Shown: positions 46,675-57,551, counted from the first letter of the stretch. The stretch: 64,000 nt of DNA from Acinetobacter sp. ANC 4169 (GCF_002135355.1 NZ_NEGE01000013.1:1-64000); one strand, 5' to 3'. The notes: generated by a model from the letters alone, not told the origin. A program made the numbers and translations.

Positions 46675-46763
46675 TCAAATCATCTAACCCAAAGACATAC
46701 GGCATAGCCCCACAAACACATCATTGGACTCGTGTGACTATGCCTGTTATGGTAGCCTTCAAT

Positions 46764-47603
46764 TTAAGCAAATATTCTGTTGAACCAGTATTTTAAATAC
46801 ACTGCATATTTAACCGGATAATAAACAAAAGCACCTTTTTTCTTATAATGATACTTTAAGATTGAACGGTTAATCTTGAATTCAGCATCCAAAAAACTTT
46901 TTTCTTGACGATATGGCTGAATGACTTTCATCATTTCCTCAGCCATTTTTAATCCATTCTGTGAAAAACTCTCATCATGAATTCGATACTGACAAACCAC
47001 TTCGGGGATATATTTTAAGATTTTTTGTTGCTGGGTTAACTTGAGCAACATATACCAATCTTCCACTTTAATGCTTTCGTCATATCCTCCAACGTCCATA
47101 ATATCTTTTAAATGAAACATTTGAGTTAAAGTGGGTAAGTCATGCAGATTTAATAAAATATCATCAAAGCTATATTCAGTACGAGCAGATACTCTTTGAT
47201 CTATAACCCGGTTATTAGAATCAATCAGTTCAATCCCAGCAAAAACACCCGTTACTTCCGGATGCTGTTTCAAATAATCGACTTGCAGCTGCGTTTTATG
47301 CGCCAGCATCATGTCATCAGAAGCAATAATGCTGACATACTTTCCCTGACAATGCGTCAATGCTTCATTCAACGTCGCACATAAGCCTTTATTTGGGCGT
47401 GTGTTGAAATAGATATGTTCAAAACGCTGTTCGCAGACAGGTAGCATTGCCCGTATTTTTTCAACAGATTGATCCTTAGAACCATCATCAATAATAATTA
47501 ATTCAATACGCTGATAGGTCTGATTAATAATGCTTTGAATGCTATCTTCAATATAATTTTCATGATTATAGCAAGGGATCACTATTGAAACTAAAGGCTG
47601 CAT
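46764..47603 (-). CDS. Family 2 glycosyltransferase
   Basis: 279 residues with a GT-A fold: VSIVIPCYNHENYI opening, nucleotide-binding IIDDGSKDQS, and ASDDMM as the DxD-type metal motif near 95. Probably adds one sugar to the outer core from an NDP-sugar on the cytoplasmic face. As the last gene of the dTDP-amino-sugar operon, it or the GT25/GT4 enzymes may transfer the 3-acetamido-3,6-dideoxyhexose. Confidence 0.9.
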   Translation of the reverse strand: MQPLVSIVIPCYNHENYIEDSIQSIINQTYQRIELIIIDDGSKDQSVEKIRAMLPVCEQRFEHIYFNTRPNKGLCATLNEALTHCQGKYVSIIASDDMMLAHKTQLQVDYLKQHPEVTGVFAGIELIDSNNRVIDQRVSARTEYSFDDILLNLHDLPTLTQMFHLKDIMDVGGYDESIKVEDWYMLLKLTQQQKILKYIPEVVCQYRIHDESFSQNGLKMAEEMMKVIQPYRQEKSFLDAEFKINRSILKYHYKKKGAFVYYPVKYAVYLKYWFNRIFA

Positions 47604-48731
47604 TTAAACTCTCCCTACAGGTGCAAAAGCATTACATAGTTCAATCACCTTTTGAGTTTCTTCTAAAGTTTGAGTTGGTCCCATAGGCAAACTTAAAACT
47701 TGTGTATGGATGCGTTCAGTTATAGGGAAACTTAAACCATTCCATTCTTTATAAGCCAGCTGCTTATGCGGCGGAATAGGATAATGAATTAAGGTCTGTA
47801 CGCCATTTTCTTTTAAATAGTTTTGCAACTCATTACGATACTCTGATTGAATCACAAACAAGTGCCATACATGCTGCTCATATTGCTGAGCATCTCCACC
47901 CGTTAAAGGTAAAGTCATAAAAGGGTTTTGGATTTGGCTTAAATACAACGCAGCAATTTGTCGACGTTTTACTACTTCCTCATCTAGATATTTCAGCTTT
48001 ACATCCAGCATGGCGGCTTGAATTTCATCTAAACGGCTATTCACGCCCGCAAACAAATTTTTATATTTCTCGTGTGAGCCGTAGTTACGCAAAGCTTTTA
48101 AAGTCTGCGCAAGTTCAGCATCATTGGTGGTAATCGCCCCGGCATCACCCAATGCACCCAGGTTTTTCCCCGGATAAAAACTGAATCCTGAAGCATCGCC
48201 CCAGTTCCCTGCTTTCTTCCCATCAATTTCGGCACCATGTGCTTGCGCGGAGTCTTCAAGCACCAATAAATTATGATGTTGTGCAATTTGCATGATTTTT
48301 GGCATATCCGCCAATTGACCATATAAATGTACAGGCAAGATGACTTTGGTTTTCGCTGTAATTGCAGCCTGAATAGCAGCTGGAGAGATGTTGAGGCTTT
48401 GCTCATCCGGTTCAACTAGCACAGGAGTTAAGTTGTTCGCAGTAATTGCCAATATACTTGCAATATAGGTATTGGCGGGAACAATCACCTCGTCGCCATC
48501 TTGTAGTTTACCCAGCTCTTTCCAGGCACGCAGAGTTAAAATTAATGCATCTAAACCATTGGCAACGCCAATAGCAAATTCAGTGCCGCAATACTGAGCA
48601 AAATGCTGTTCAAATTTTTCCAGTTCTTGACCACCAATATACCAGCCAGAATCAAGCACACGAGTACATGCCTCTATCAACTCCGCTCTATACTGTTGAT
48701 TTATCGTTTTTAAATCTAAAAAAGGAATCAT
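47604..48731 (-). CDS. Sugar 3-aminotransferase (DegT/DnrJ/EryC1 family)
   Basis: PLP enzyme, 375 residues, with internal aldimine Lys189 in [16 protein letters not shown] and the NGLDAL cofactor loop near 59. Next to rmlAB and a cupin ketoisomerase, it best fits FdtB/QdtB, which aminates C3 of dTDP-3-keto-6-deoxyhexose using glutamate. The gene starts within the end of the acyltransferase gene (4-bp overlap) and ends one base before the GT2 start. Confidence 0.9.
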   Translation of the reverse strand: MIPFLDLKTINQQYRAELIEACTRVLDSGWYIGGQELEKFEQHFAQYCGTEFAIGVANGLDALILTLRAWKELGKLQDGDEVIVPANTYIASILAITANNLTPVLVEPDEQSLNISPAAIQAAITAKTKVILPVHLYGQLADMPKIMQIAQHHNLLVLEDSAQAHGAEIDGKKAGNWGDASGFSFYPGKNLGALGDAGAITTNDAELAQTLKALRNYGSHEKYKNLFAGVNSRLDEIQAAMLDVKLKYLDEEVVKRRQIAALYLSQIQNPFMTLPLTGGDAQQYEQHVWHLFVIQSEYRNELQNYLKENGVQTLIHYPIPPHKQLAYKEWNGLSFPITERIHTQVLSLPMGPTQTLEETQKVIELCNAFAPVGRV

Positions 48732-49777
48732 AAAAACCGCTCTTTCAACTTTCTATTTAAAGGTTTTTCAATATATTTGAATGCTAAAGCACTCAGCCCA
48801 ATTGAGATACATAAAATAATCAATGACAGCAATAAACCATCCATTTTTAGAGCATACTGCGCTACTGTGTGTTCGGCCAAACGAATCACCAGCAAATGGA
48901 TTAAATAAAAGCAGAAACTGATTTCGCCTAACCAAACCATATGTTTATTGGAGAGGAACCGATTCAGGAACGTAGGCTGTTTTTCCTCACTGGATAGTGC
49001 AAAGGAAAGGATGATCAAAACCATAGGAATCCAATAATACACTGAATATCTTAAGCCCATATCTGCAAATTGATGCAGTGCAAAAAATACAGTAAAGATC
49101 ATCAATGCAACAATTTCAAAATATGCCAATGACCAGTTTTTTAAATTGCGCCATTCTTTCAGCTTCACATACGCATTAAACAGCATCATTCCCAAAAGAA
49201 AGTCTGAAAATCTAATGAGCGGAGAAATATAAAGCCAGTAATGCTTCTGCTCTTCGGATAAAAAAACATTCAGCATCAATATGATTGCGAATAACGTTGC
49301 AAATATCGCGAGTTTTGCTTTTTGTCTTAGCAGCAGGATAAAAGGAAACAATAAATAGAAAAACATTTCATCTGAAATACTCCATGAAGGCGCATTCAAT
49401 GAAAAGAAAATTTTCTCGCTCGGGAAAAAGCTTTGTATTAACAATACATTTTGTGCTACATACTTGCCGCTTCCATCCATGAAGCTGCTTAAAATTAAGG
49501 CTGCCAGTATGGTCACAAAATGCATCGGATAAATTTTTGCGAGTCTCGCAATAAAAAATTCTTTTTGGGTAATTTTTTTCTCTGCGAACTTATGTTCGTA
49601 GTTATAAGCTAGAATAAAACCACTCAAAATAAAAAAGAAACTTACCCCTAAAAAACCTTCAGCAAATATTTTCTCAAATATATGCCGATAATTTTCATAA
49701 CCTTGTAAAAGAGCAAGATGACTCAATAAAACAAATAATGCAAAAAAAAATCTTAATGAGGTGAGTGGTTTTATCAT
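48728..49777 (-). CDS. Acyltransferase-3 family membrane protein
   Basis: 349 residues, about ten membrane helices, opening [20 protein letters not shown] and containing [12 protein letters not shown], the OafA/NolL-type O-acyltransferase signature with an early His. It likely adds acetyl groups to a sugar of the outer core. Four-base overlaps on both sides couple it to the fused enzyme and the aminotransferase. Confidence 0.88.
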   Translation of the reverse strand: MIKPLTSLRFFFALFVLLSHLALLQGYENYRHIFEKIFAEGFLGVSFFFILSGFILAYNYEHKFAEKKITQKEFFIARLAKIYPMHFVTILAALILSSFMDGSGKYVAQNVLLIQSFFPSEKIFFSLNAPSWSISDEMFFYLLFPFILLLRQKAKLAIFATLFAIILMLNVFLSEEQKHYWLYISPLIRFSDFLLGMMLFNAYVKLKEWRNLKNWSLAYFEIVALMIFTVFFALHQFADMGLRYSVYYWIPMVLIILSFALSSEEKQPTFLNRFLSNKHMVWLGEISFCFYLIHLLVIRLAEHTVAQYALKMDGLLLSLIILCISIGLSALAFKYIEKPLNRKLKERFL

Positions 49778-50634
49778 TTTTCAACAAAACCCTTAATCGT
49801 CGCAGGATTACCGACAACAATTGCATTTTCAGGTACATCCTTGGTGACAACTGCTCCCGCACCAACCATTGCATTTTTACCTATTTTAATTCCAGGTAAA
49901 ATTGTAGCATTGGCACCAATGCTCGCACCGGCTTCTACCACTGTTCTTAAAAACTCTTCCGGATACTGCTTTGAGCGCGGATGCTTATCATTGGTAAAAG
50001 CAACGCATGGACCAATAAAAGCATTATCTTCAATGGTAATGCCATCCCAAATAAATACCCCTGATTTCACGGTGACGTTATCACCAATCAGGACATCATT
50101 TTCAATCAGGGTATGAGCACAAATATTGCAGTTTGCCCCGATCTGAGCTTGCGCCAGAATCACACTATATTGCCAAACACGTGTATCCGTGCCGATTTTG
50201 TGTGTCTGTACATCTGCTAAAGGATGAATAAAAGGCTTGTGGACTTCTTTTAAGAAAGCATCATAGCTACGGATATAATCAGACTCATCATAATGATCAC
50301 TGGCCAAAACCAATAATAAACAATCATCCGAAAAGTCATGCATTTCATGCCAAACCAGAGGTGGAATTCGCAGTCCTTTATTGGCACCTTCCAGCCAGAC
50401 TTCCTCTTTGTGTTTACCACTATCCATCACCATTTTGCACTTTCCTTTTAAGCAAAAAGCAATTTGATGAAGCTCTTTATGTGCATGAAAGCCACGGGGA
50501 ACATCGGTTTGAGTGTCGAAAATGTAATAGAGCCTTTTCACTTCAAAAGGGATATTTTTATTTGACTCTGCCACAACCAGAGAACCTCTCTGATCGCCCA
50601 AATCTGGCAATTCAACCCACTCAATTAAATTCAT
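49774..50634 (-). CDS. Fused dTDP-4-keto-6-deoxyglucose 3,4-ketoisomerase / N-acetyltransferase
   Basis: Two domains in one 286-residue chain. Residues 1-130 are a WxcM/FdtA-like cupin ([17 protein letters not shown] metal- or substrate-contacting His pair) that would isomerise dTDP-4-keto-6-deoxyglucose to the 3-keto sugar. Residues about 135-286 form a left-handed beta-helix hexapeptide acetyltransferase (repeats IGANCNI, IGDNVTV, IGKNAMV; NDKHPR loop) that would acetylate the C3 amine made by the adjacent aminotransferase. The start MNLIEWVE (GGAG 7 nt upstream) is preferred to an ATG four codons earlier. Overlaps rmlA by 14 bp. Confidence 0.88.
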   Translation of the reverse strand: MNLIEWVELPDLGDQRGSLVVAESNKNIPFEVKRLYYIFDTQTDVPRGFHAHKELHQIAFCLKGKCKMVMDSGKHKEEVWLEGANKGLRIPPLVWHEMHDFSDDCLLLVLASDHYDESDYIRSYDAFLKEVHKPFIHPLADVQTHKIGTDTRVWQYSVILAQAQIGANCNICAHTLIENDVLIGDNVTVKSGVFIWDGITIEDNAFIGPCVAFTNDKHPRSKQYPEEFLRTVVEAGASIGANATILPGIKIGKNAMVGAGAVVTKDVPENAIVVGNPATIKGFVEK

Positions 50635-51520
50635 TGCCAGCTCCATGTTGTACCAAGGAAATCAAATACTGACCATAATCATTTTTACTCATGCTTTGGC
50701 CAATTGCTAAAACCTGTTCCTTGCTTAACCAGCCTTGATTAAATGCAATTTCTTCTAAACATGCCACTTTATAGCCTTGGCGTTTTTCCAAAGTTTCCAC
50801 AAACTGAGCGGCTTCCAATAGACTGCTATGCGTACCGGTATCTAGCCAGGCAAAACCGCGCCCCAGCAGCTCAACATTTAAATCGCCACGCTCCAGATAC
50901 ATTTGGTTGACTGTGGTAATTTCCAGTTCACCACGGTCTGAAGGTTTAACCTGTTTGGCGATTTCAATCACGTCATTATCGTAAAAATACAGCCCTGTGA
51001 CTGCAAAATTAGATTTAGGATGCTTTGGCTTCTCTTCCAAAGATACGGCGCGTCGCTGTTCATCAAACTCAACCACGCCAAAACGCTCAGGATCTTTCAC
51101 TTGGTAGCCGAATACAGTTGCTCCTTGACCACGTGCAACAGCTTGTTTCAACATTGGGGTAAAGCCTTGACCGTAAAAAATATTATCGCCAAGCACCAAG
51201 CAAACATTGCTGTCGCCAATAAAATCTTCACCAATAATAAATGCTTGTGCCAAACCATCAGGGCTTGGCTGAACTGCATATTGCAGACGAGTTCCAAATT
51301 GTGAACCATCGCCCAATAAACGCTCAAAACTGTCTTTATCTTCTGGTGTGGTAATGATTAATACATCCTGTATTCCCGCCAACATAAGAACAGAAAGCGG
51401 ATAATAGATCATCGGTTTATCATAAATTGGCAGAAGCTGTTTCGACACACCCTTGGTAATAGGATATAAACGCGTACCCGAACCGCCGGCGAGAATAATC
51501 CCTTTTGTAGTTATAGACAT
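50621..51520 (-). CDS. rmlA: Glucose-1-phosphate thymidylyltransferase RmlA
   Basis: Couples dTTP and glucose 1-phosphate to dTDP-glucose, the first step of dTDP-deoxysugar synthesis. 299 residues; GGSGTRLYP at 12-20 with conserved Lys26-region KGVSKQLLP, and the dTDP-glucose contacts LGDNIFYG. Its ATG shares one base with the rmlB stop (TAATG). Confidence 0.96.
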   Translation of the reverse strand: MSITTKGIILAGGSGTRLYPITKGVSKQLLPIYDKPMIYYPLSVLMLAGIQDVLIITTPEDKDSFERLLGDGSQFGTRLQYAVQPSPDGLAQAFIIGEDFIGDSNVCLVLGDNIFYGQGFTPMLKQAVARGQGATVFGYQVKDPERFGVVEFDEQRRAVSLEEKPKHPKSNFAVTGLYFYDNDVIEIAKQVKPSDRGELEITTVNQMYLERGDLNVELLGRGFAWLDTGTHSSLLEAAQFVETLEKRQGYKVACLEEIAFNQGWLSKEQVLAIGQSMSKNDYGQYLISLVQHGAGNEFN

Positions 51521-52578
51521 TATGATTGCACACCTAATCTTTCACGTTGATAGCTACCATCTTGAACTCGACGGCACCACTGTAAATTATTTAAATACCA
51601 TTCAACTGTTTTACGGATACCTGTTTCAAAGGTTTCCTCTGGCTTCCAATTAAGCTCATTGGCAATTTTTGCAGCATCAATCGCGTAACGCAAATCATGC
51701 CCAGGACGATCTGTCACATAAGTAATTAAAGATGCGTAAGTCGTCTGATCTGCTCGTGGTCTTAATTCATCCAGTAATGAACAAATGGTTTTCACCACTT
51801 CAATATTTTGCTTTTCGTTATGACCGCCAATGTTATAAGTTTCACCAATCTTGCCTGTTGAAGCGACTTTATATAAAGCACGGGCATGATCTTCCACATA
51901 GAGCCAGTCCCGAATTTGTTGACCATTGCCATAAACAGGTAATGCCTTACCTTCCAGGGCATTTAAAATAACCAGTGGAATCAGCTTTTCCGGAAAATGA
52001 TACGGACCATAATTATTCGAACAATTGGTCACAATGGTCGGGAAACCATACGTTCGATACCAGGCACGGACCAGATGGTCTGAGCTTGCTTTACTTGCAG
52101 AATACGGAGAACTTGGCGCATAGGGTGTGGTTTCGGTAAATAGATCGCTTGTTCCGTCTAAGTCGCCATACACTTCATCTGTTGAAATATGATGAAAACG
52201 GAAATGTGCTTTTTTGTCCGCATCTAAAGCCGCCCAATATTTGCGCATGACTTCAAGTAATGTATATGTGCCGAAAATATTGGTTTGAATAAATGCCGCG
52301 GGACCATCAATTGAACGGTCTACATGTGATTCTGCCGCTAAATGCATGACGATATCTGGCTGAAAGCCTGCAACGGCTTGTTCTAATGCGGCTGTATCGC
52401 AAATGTCGATTTGTTGAAATGAATAGCGCGTATTATTTTCTACTTCTATTAAAGACTCTAAATTGCCTGCATAAGTGAGTTTATCAATATTTAAAACTTC
52501 ATCTTGAGTATGATTGATAATATAGCGAATAACTGCTGAGCCAATAAAACCTGCTCCGCCAGTAATTAAATATTTCAT
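51520..52578 (-). CDS. rmlB: dTDP-glucose 4,6-dehydratase RmlB
   Basis: Converts dTDP-glucose to dTDP-4-keto-6-deoxyglucose. 352 residues from [14 protein letters not shown] (Rossmann NAD motif); TDEVYG, YSASK (catalytic Tyr and Lys) and the later [15 protein letters not shown] are all present. An upstream frame of 11 codons is rejected as non-homologous. No rmlC or rmlD follows, so the product goes to the 3-amino branch rather than to rhamnose. First gene of the minus operon. Confidence 0.96.
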   Translation of the reverse strand: MKYLITGGAGFIGSAVIRYIINHTQDEVLNIDKLTYAGNLESLIEVENNTRYSFQQIDICDTAALEQAVAGFQPDIVMHLAAESHVDRSIDGPAAFIQTNIFGTYTLLEVMRKYWAALDADKKAHFRFHHISTDEVYGDLDGTSDLFTETTPYAPSSPYSASKASSDHLVRAWYRTYGFPTIVTNCSNNYGPYHFPEKLIPLVILNALEGKALPVYGNGQQIRDWLYVEDHARALYKVASTGKIGETYNIGGHNEKQNIEVVKTICSLLDELRPRADQTTYASLITYVTDRPGHDLRYAIDAAKIANELNWKPEETFETGIRKTVEWYLNNLQWCRRVQDGSYQRERLGVQS

Positions 52579-52859
52579 TCGTTTCTCATCCTGACACTTT
52601 ATGATCATCATAAATTTGTGAAGTTTGGCTGGTCATTTTATTACTTTTTATAATTTTTTTATACGAATAATCCTGTTAATTTTCATTATTGACTCTACTC
52701 AAGCGAAATACTTCCGCCAAATAAAACCTTGTTCTTCTCAAGACTTACTCAATAAAATCAACAAATAAAATCAAGATGTTATATATTTTATTATTGGTTT
52801 AATTTAACGACTAAAAAATATAGAATAGCGCTAGCAACAATTTATATTTGAATATCAAT
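52579..52859. promoter_or_regulatory. Divergent promoter region inside the OC locus
   Basis: 281 AT-rich bases separate the rmlB operon from the plus-strand glycosyltransferase block and should hold promoters for both. No elements could be defined with confidence. Confidence 0.4.
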
Positions 52860-53705
52860 ATGGCAAAAATCTTAATTTTATGCATCACCCTTAAAGATAG
52901 CATTGAAAGACAACAAAATATTACTCAACAGATTACGGCCTTAAAACAAGCAACTCCCGATATTCAAGTAGATTTTCAGTTTTTTGATGCAGTCTATGGT
53001 AAAAAACTGCCGCCTGAATATATTGTTTTTCTGGATTTAAGCCGCAAATTTGCAGGTCAGTGTGAACATGCTTTAGGTCCAAGTGAGTTTGGATGCTACT
53101 TAAGCCATCTGAAAATTTGGCAAAGACTTTCTCAAGGCGATTATACTGCCTATGACCGTGTCATCATTCTTGAAGATGATGTGATAGTGAACCTTAATCA
53201 CATTAATGAAAAGTTGAAATCACTTATTCAGACCAATCCAGAATTTGCATTTTTAAGTGGTCATACTGAACCTTCACGTCGCAGAATCCGCGGCTATAGC
53301 AGTGAAGATGGTTTGTATTTCAATATGTCTGGTCCCAAAGACTTATATACAGGCGCGTTTGCTTATTCCATTACACCTGCAACGGCGCAAAAATTCATTG
53401 AAAAGCAAATTAGAAAATTATCTTATTTAGATGACTGGACTTACCTGCTCAAGGGTTCAACCACGGCACCATTTTATTATTGTTTTGAACATAATGATGA
53501 TATGCAAAGTAACATTGCTCCAGACCGGCAAATTTTCATGAAAAAGCCAAACCGCTTTAAAAAGAACTACCGAAAAATTAAGAATGATGTTTTTTCCCGC
53601 ATTATCTCATTACTCTTATTTAAGAAAATTATTCGCTTGTCTGCATTTATCGCTGAAAATAAAAATGTTTTGCACACATTAAATTCCCAGCATAAGCAGG
53701 ACTAA
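52860..53705 (+). CDS. Family 25 glycosyltransferase
   Basis: 281 residues of the LPS glycosyltransferase family 25 type, with ILEDDVIV (DD/DxD-like) near 104 and the opening ILCITLKDSIERQQNI that marks the family. ATG at 52860 is used; an upstream TTG adds four residues. Related LgtB/LpsA enzymes transfer galactose to LOS, so a role in outer-core assembly is likely; the sugar is unknown. Confidence 0.88.
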   Translation: MAKILILCITLKDSIERQQNITQQITALKQATPDIQVDFQFFDAVYGKKLPPEYIVFLDLSRKFAGQCEHALGPSEFGCYLSHLKIWQRLSQGDYTAYDRVIILEDDVIVNLNHINEKLKSLIQTNPEFAFLSGHTEPSRRRIRGYSSEDGLYFNMSGPKDLYTGAFAYSITPATAQKFIEKQIRKLSYLDDWTYLLKGSTTAPFYYCFEHNDDMQSNIAPDRQIFMKKPNRFKKNYRKIKNDVFSRIISLLLFKKIIRLSAFIAENKNVLHTLNSQHKQD

Positions 53706-53709
53706 AATC

Positions 53710-54813
53710 ATGAAAAAATACCTTTTTATTCAGGATCACCTGTATGGCGGTGGCGCAGAACAGATTTGTATTGATACTGCGGTGGGGTTAAAAAATAATG
53801 GTCATCAAGTTACGGTTTTACTGTTAGACGGAACCCATATTCGCACTCACTACCCCGCTGATCTTGATGTTATTAAATTCAACATCACCCCTGAGTTTTT
53901 ACAAGGTAGTATTAAAAAAAATAAGCTTAAACGTGTCAGCCTAGATCAGCAAAATGAGCTAAAGCGGATCATAACTGATCTGAATCCAGATACGATTATT
54001 GCTGGGCATTCACATGCCTTTTGGCTGTCGCCTATTTTATCTGGCAATGTTTGGTACTGGGTCCATGGTGATTCTTTAGGCTTAGTCATGAAGAAAAACC
54101 TAGGTTTCTTTAAATATCTAGAAGCACTGAAAAAATTTATCCAGTGCAAGCGTGCATGTAACTTTCTTTTTCAGGGCAAACAACTGGTCGTGGTTAATCA
54201 GGACATTGCCGATTTGCTGAATAAACATGTCAAAAATGTCACAGTTAAAGTAATTCATAATGGAATTGATGTTGAACGTTTAACTCAAAATATCGATTCA
54301 CAAACTGCCAGTGAAAAAAAATGGGACAGCATTTTTGTAGGGCGCTTGTCTGAAGAGAAACAACCGGATGTTGCGCTACGTGCATTTGCACAAACCAATC
54401 TGAAGGGCCGCATGGCGATTGTGGGCGATGGCCCGATGCTGGAAGAATTAAAGCTTTTAGTCCAAGCGTTAAAGCTTGAAAATCGCGTTGATTTTTTAGG
54501 TTGGCAAAACCAGCCCAATCAATTTATTCAACAAAGCCGTAGTTTAATTTTATCTTCCAGAACAGAAGGTTCACCGCTGATTATTCCAGAAGCATTAATA
54601 TTGGGCACACCTGTAGTCGCCTATAATTGTTGTGAAGGTGTGGAATTTCAGCTGTCATCAGGTGAACTACTCCAAGGATTAGTGCCTTTAAATGACCTTT
54701 CTGCCTTGGCAAAACAGCTTGAACTTGTTGTAAACACACCTTATGCAATTCGCGAGCAAGATAGGCAACGTCTCAGCATTGCAGAAATGGTTAAAGCTTT
54801 TGAAGCTCTCTAA
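53710..54813 (+). CDS. Family 4 glycosyltransferase
   Basis: 367 residues, GT-B fold. GGGAEQI at the N terminus, VGRLSEEKQPD and IVGDGPML in the C-terminal domain, and the catalytic EAL after SRTEGSPLIIPEAL. Four bases after the GT25 gene, so one operon. Acceptor and donor unknown. Confidence 0.9.
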   Translation: MKKYLFIQDHLYGGGAEQICIDTAVGLKNNGHQVTVLLLDGTHIRTHYPADLDVIKFNITPEFLQGSIKKNKLKRVSLDQQNELKRIITDLNPDTIIAGHSHAFWLSPILSGNVWYWVHGDSLGLVMKKNLGFFKYLEALKKFIQCKRACNFLFQGKQLVVVNQDIADLLNKHVKNVTVKVIHNGIDVERLTQNIDSQTASEKKWDSIFVGRLSEEKQPDVALRAFAQTNLKGRMAIVGDGPMLEELKLLVQALKLENRVDFLGWQNQPNQFIQQSRSLILSSRTEGSPLIIPEALILGTPVVAYNCCEGVEFQLSSGELLQGLVPLNDLSALAKQLELVVNTPYAIREQDRQRLSIAEMVKAFEAL

Positions 54814-54852
54814 ATTCAGCAAGCACCGATTAATTTATTTTGAGAATTTGTT

Positions 54853-55743
54853 ATGTCATTGTCTCGTATCTTGTTAAAAAAGTGGTATAAATTTCAACAA
54901 AACCAGCATGCCAAAAAATTTGATTCCCACTGGTATATGCGTTTTGGCTGGCTTGATCAACCATTAAAAAGCCAAGAGCAATTACATGACTTATTTGAAA
55001 TCCATTCGCCTGGAAAATTTACCTTTGCAGACTGCTTTTATGTACAGAAAAATGATCGTCACTTTATTTTCTTTGAAGAAGTCGATGATGTTCATCCCGT
55101 AGGTTTTTTATCTGTTTTAGAAGTTTTTAAAGATGGCACTTATACAGAACCACAAACCATTTTAAAACTGGATTATCACCTGTCTTATCCATGCGTGTTT
55201 AAGGTCGAAAATGACTGGTATATGGTTCCTGAAACCAGTGCCAATAAAACCGTTGAACTTTGGAAATGTGTTGAATTTCCACTAAAATGGAAAAAACATT
55301 CCAATATTTTAGAAGGTATTGAAGCAGTTGATAGCACACCTTTTTACCATGAAGGCATGTGGTACCTGTTTACCTCGACACGCAGAAACTGTAAAAAATT
55401 TGGTGACCGTTTAGACCTATTCTTTACTGAGGATATTCTCAATCCAAACTGGCAAGAACATCCGCAAAATCCGGTATGTAAAGGTCAGCAACAGTTCCGT
55501 ATGGCAGGCAAACCGTTTATTTACAACGAAAAACTGGTTCGACCAAGCCAAGATTCACTTAAACGCTATGGCGGCAATATTGAGCTCAAAGAAATTATTC
55601 AACTTAGCCCGACAGTCTATCAAGAGCAGCTTTTAGAAGTGCTATTGCCGGACTGGAATAGCGAGGACGATGGCTGCCACACCATTAATGCCGAAAATAA
55701 TTTTGTAGTACTGGATGCAATTCGTCTATCCGCTAAAAAATAA
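54853..55743 (+). CDS. GINT1/glycosyl-hydrolase-like beta-propeller protein
   Basis: 296 residues. I recognise similarity to the N-terminal domain of plant-type glucosamine inositolphosphorylceramide transferase (GINT1_N) and to GH43-like five-bladed propellers, e.g. HFIFFEEV, GFLSVLEV, YPCVFKVENDWYMVPE and WYLFTSTRR, with acidic residues placed as in propeller glycosidases. In Acinetobacter OC loci a gene called ghy has this position. Hydrolase or transferase activity is open. Its stop abuts, with no gap, the stop of the convergent GT4. Confidence 0.75.
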   Translation: MSLSRILLKKWYKFQQNQHAKKFDSHWYMRFGWLDQPLKSQEQLHDLFEIHSPGKFTFADCFYVQKNDRHFIFFEEVDDVHPVGFLSVLEVFKDGTYTEPQTILKLDYHLSYPCVFKVENDWYMVPETSANKTVELWKCVEFPLKWKKHSNILEGIEAVDSTPFYHEGMWYLFTSTRRNCKKFGDRLDLFFTEDILNPNWQEHPQNPVCKGQQQFRMAGKPFIYNEKLVRPSQDSLKRYGGNIELKEIIQLSPTVYQEQLLEVLLPDWNSEDDGCHTINAENNFVVLDAIRLSAKK

Positions 55744-56778
55744 TTAAGCCTTGAGCAAATGTTCATAAATCTTGAGCGTTTGCTGGGTCATTGCAGCCAC
55801 CGTTAATTCTGCTTTGGCTTGAGCAAATAAGGGCTGAAAATCCTGTTGGGCATGTGCATTTAACGCATTTTGAATGGCATGTTGTAATCCCTGTACATCG
55901 CCAATATCAGCCAAATAGGCTTCAGGCAGCCATTCAATCACCCCATTAACCTTCGTTGCAGCCATGACTTTGTCTGCCTGTAAGGCTTCTACCATGACCA
56001 ATGGAAAACCTTCCCGGTCGGATGAAAGCACCACGACATCGGCCAACTGCAACAAATTACGCGCATCGGTTCGAAAGCCTAAAAATGCAACCCGGTTTCG
56101 CATATTCAATGCAGTCACTTGCTGTTCAAGTGCCTGCCGTAATGAACCATCGCCAACGATATACAAATTGGCATCTACGCTCTGCATGGCCTGAATCAAT
56201 AATGCAATATTTTTGACTGGCTCTAAACGACCAATACACATCACATTTTTTTTGCCAGCATCCAAGGCAGGAAACTTCTTATCAATATCTGCTTTCAAAA
56301 CCTGCTTTTCTGCATCTGTCAGGCTGGGCTGTGTATGCACGCCATTATAAACAATATGGGCTTTTTCTGCAGGAATACCCTGTGTCAGTGCTTTGCTGAC
56401 TGCAATTACAGCATCTCCCACCAAATAAGCCGACTTATTCTTTTTTGTGCCGTGAACGGTCGTTACCACTTTGAGATTGGCTAAAAATGGTCGAATCCTA
56501 GAAATAAGTTCAGCCGCCTTGCCTGCCTGGGCATGCACGATATCAGGCTGAATCTGCTGAATGAGCGATTTCAGTTGCCACAATAAAAAGATATTCCAGC
56601 GACTACGGGCAAAATCGAGTGGATGAAAATGTACATGCTGATTAAACTTTTCTGCATAACATGGATGCGCAATCATATGCACCTCATGCTGCAATGACAT
56701 TTCATTAACCAAATTAAATGTGTGCTGTTCTAAACCTCCAACACCGCCACTAGTCGCCAAAACCTGAACAATCTTCAT
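55744..56778 (-). CDS. Family 4 glycosyltransferase
   Basis: 344-residue GT-B enzyme: GGVGGLEQHTFNL at the N terminus, VHGTKKNKSAY, CIGRLEPVKNI and IVGDGSLRQAL in the second domain, then SSDREGFPLVMVEAL with the catalytic Glu. Last gene of the ilvE-side OC operon; overlaps the preceding GT2 by 4 bp. Confidence 0.9.
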   Translation of the reverse strand: MKIVQVLATSGGVGGLEQHTFNLVNEMSLQHEVHMIAHPCYAEKFNQHVHFHPLDFARSRWNIFLLWQLKSLIQQIQPDIVHAQAGKAAELISRIRPFLANLKVVTTVHGTKKNKSAYLVGDAVIAVSKALTQGIPAEKAHIVYNGVHTQPSLTDAEKQVLKADIDKKFPALDAGKKNVMCIGRLEPVKNIALLIQAMQSVDANLYIVGDGSLRQALEQQVTALNMRNRVAFLGFRTDARNLLQLADVVVLSSDREGFPLVMVEALQADKVMAATKVNGVIEWLPEAYLADIGDVQGLQHAIQNALNAHAQQDFQPLFAQAKAELTVAAMTQQTLKIYEHLLKA

Positions 56779-57551
56779 GGCTTGTCCTGTTTATTCTTGG
56801 CCGCATTTTGATACTGTTCAAACAGCTTGGCTTCTTTTAAAAAAGCATAAAATGCATTAATCATACTGTTCACAAAACCACGCCAGCCATTCAAACAACT
56901 ACGGCGGATGAAATATGATTTCAAGAAAGTCACCGGCATGACCAAACTCAATTTTAACAAGCTGGGCTTTTTGCCTTTTTGAAATTTCTCGGCAGCTTTC
57001 AAATTGGAATACTGATTGTTTTTTTCAACTTTGACAAAAATGCTGGATTCACCGTAATGGTAAATATCACCTTCTGCACGGACACTCTGACCATCCACAA
57101 TCACATTTTCATGGACTTTATTTTCCAGGTCGTAATGTCCTGTATTTTTGCGAAAAAAGCGTACTTTGGCATGCTTTTTTGTATGTTTACTGTTTGGTAC
57201 GCCCAGGAAAACATCATTAATAGGCGTGATTAAAGCATCAATCTGATTGGCTTGAATAGTCTGTTGAATTTCGTTCTTCAACTCGGGGGATAACACTTCA
57301 TCGCCATCCAGATTCAGCACCCAATCATGTTGACACTGCGCCAAAGCCAGACTTTTTTGTCCGGCATAACCCTGCCAGTCTTGGTGTGAAATACGCACAT
57401 TAGGAAATGACTGGACAATGGCATAGGTATTATCGGTGCTGCCAGAATCCAGAATAATCACTTCAGCAAAATCACGCACGCTGTTTAAAGTGTCTTCAAG
57501 CCATGCGCCGCAATTTAAAGTGACGATATAAACACTACATGGAATACTCAT
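56775..57551 (-). CDS. Family 2 glycosyltransferase, WaaE/KdtX-like
   Basis: 258 residues, GT-A fold, with VYIVTLNCGAWLEDTL, LDSGSTDNT and the metal motif NLDGDEVL. Close to WaaE/KdtX-type enzymes that add glucose to the LPS core. Four-base overlaps with the deacetylase before it and the GT4 after it. Confidence 0.9.
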   Translation of the reverse strand: MSIPCSVYIVTLNCGAWLEDTLNSVRDFAEVIILDSGSTDNTYAIVQSFPNVRISHQDWQGYAGQKSLALAQCQHDWVLNLDGDEVLSPELKNEIQQTIQANQIDALITPINDVFLGVPNSKHTKKHAKVRFFRKNTGHYDLENKVHENVIVDGQSVRAEGDIYHYGESSIFVKVEKNNQYSNLKAAEKFQKGKKPSLLKLSLVMPVTFLKSYFIRRSCLNGWRGFVNSMINAFYAFLKEAKLFEQYQNAAKNKQDKP

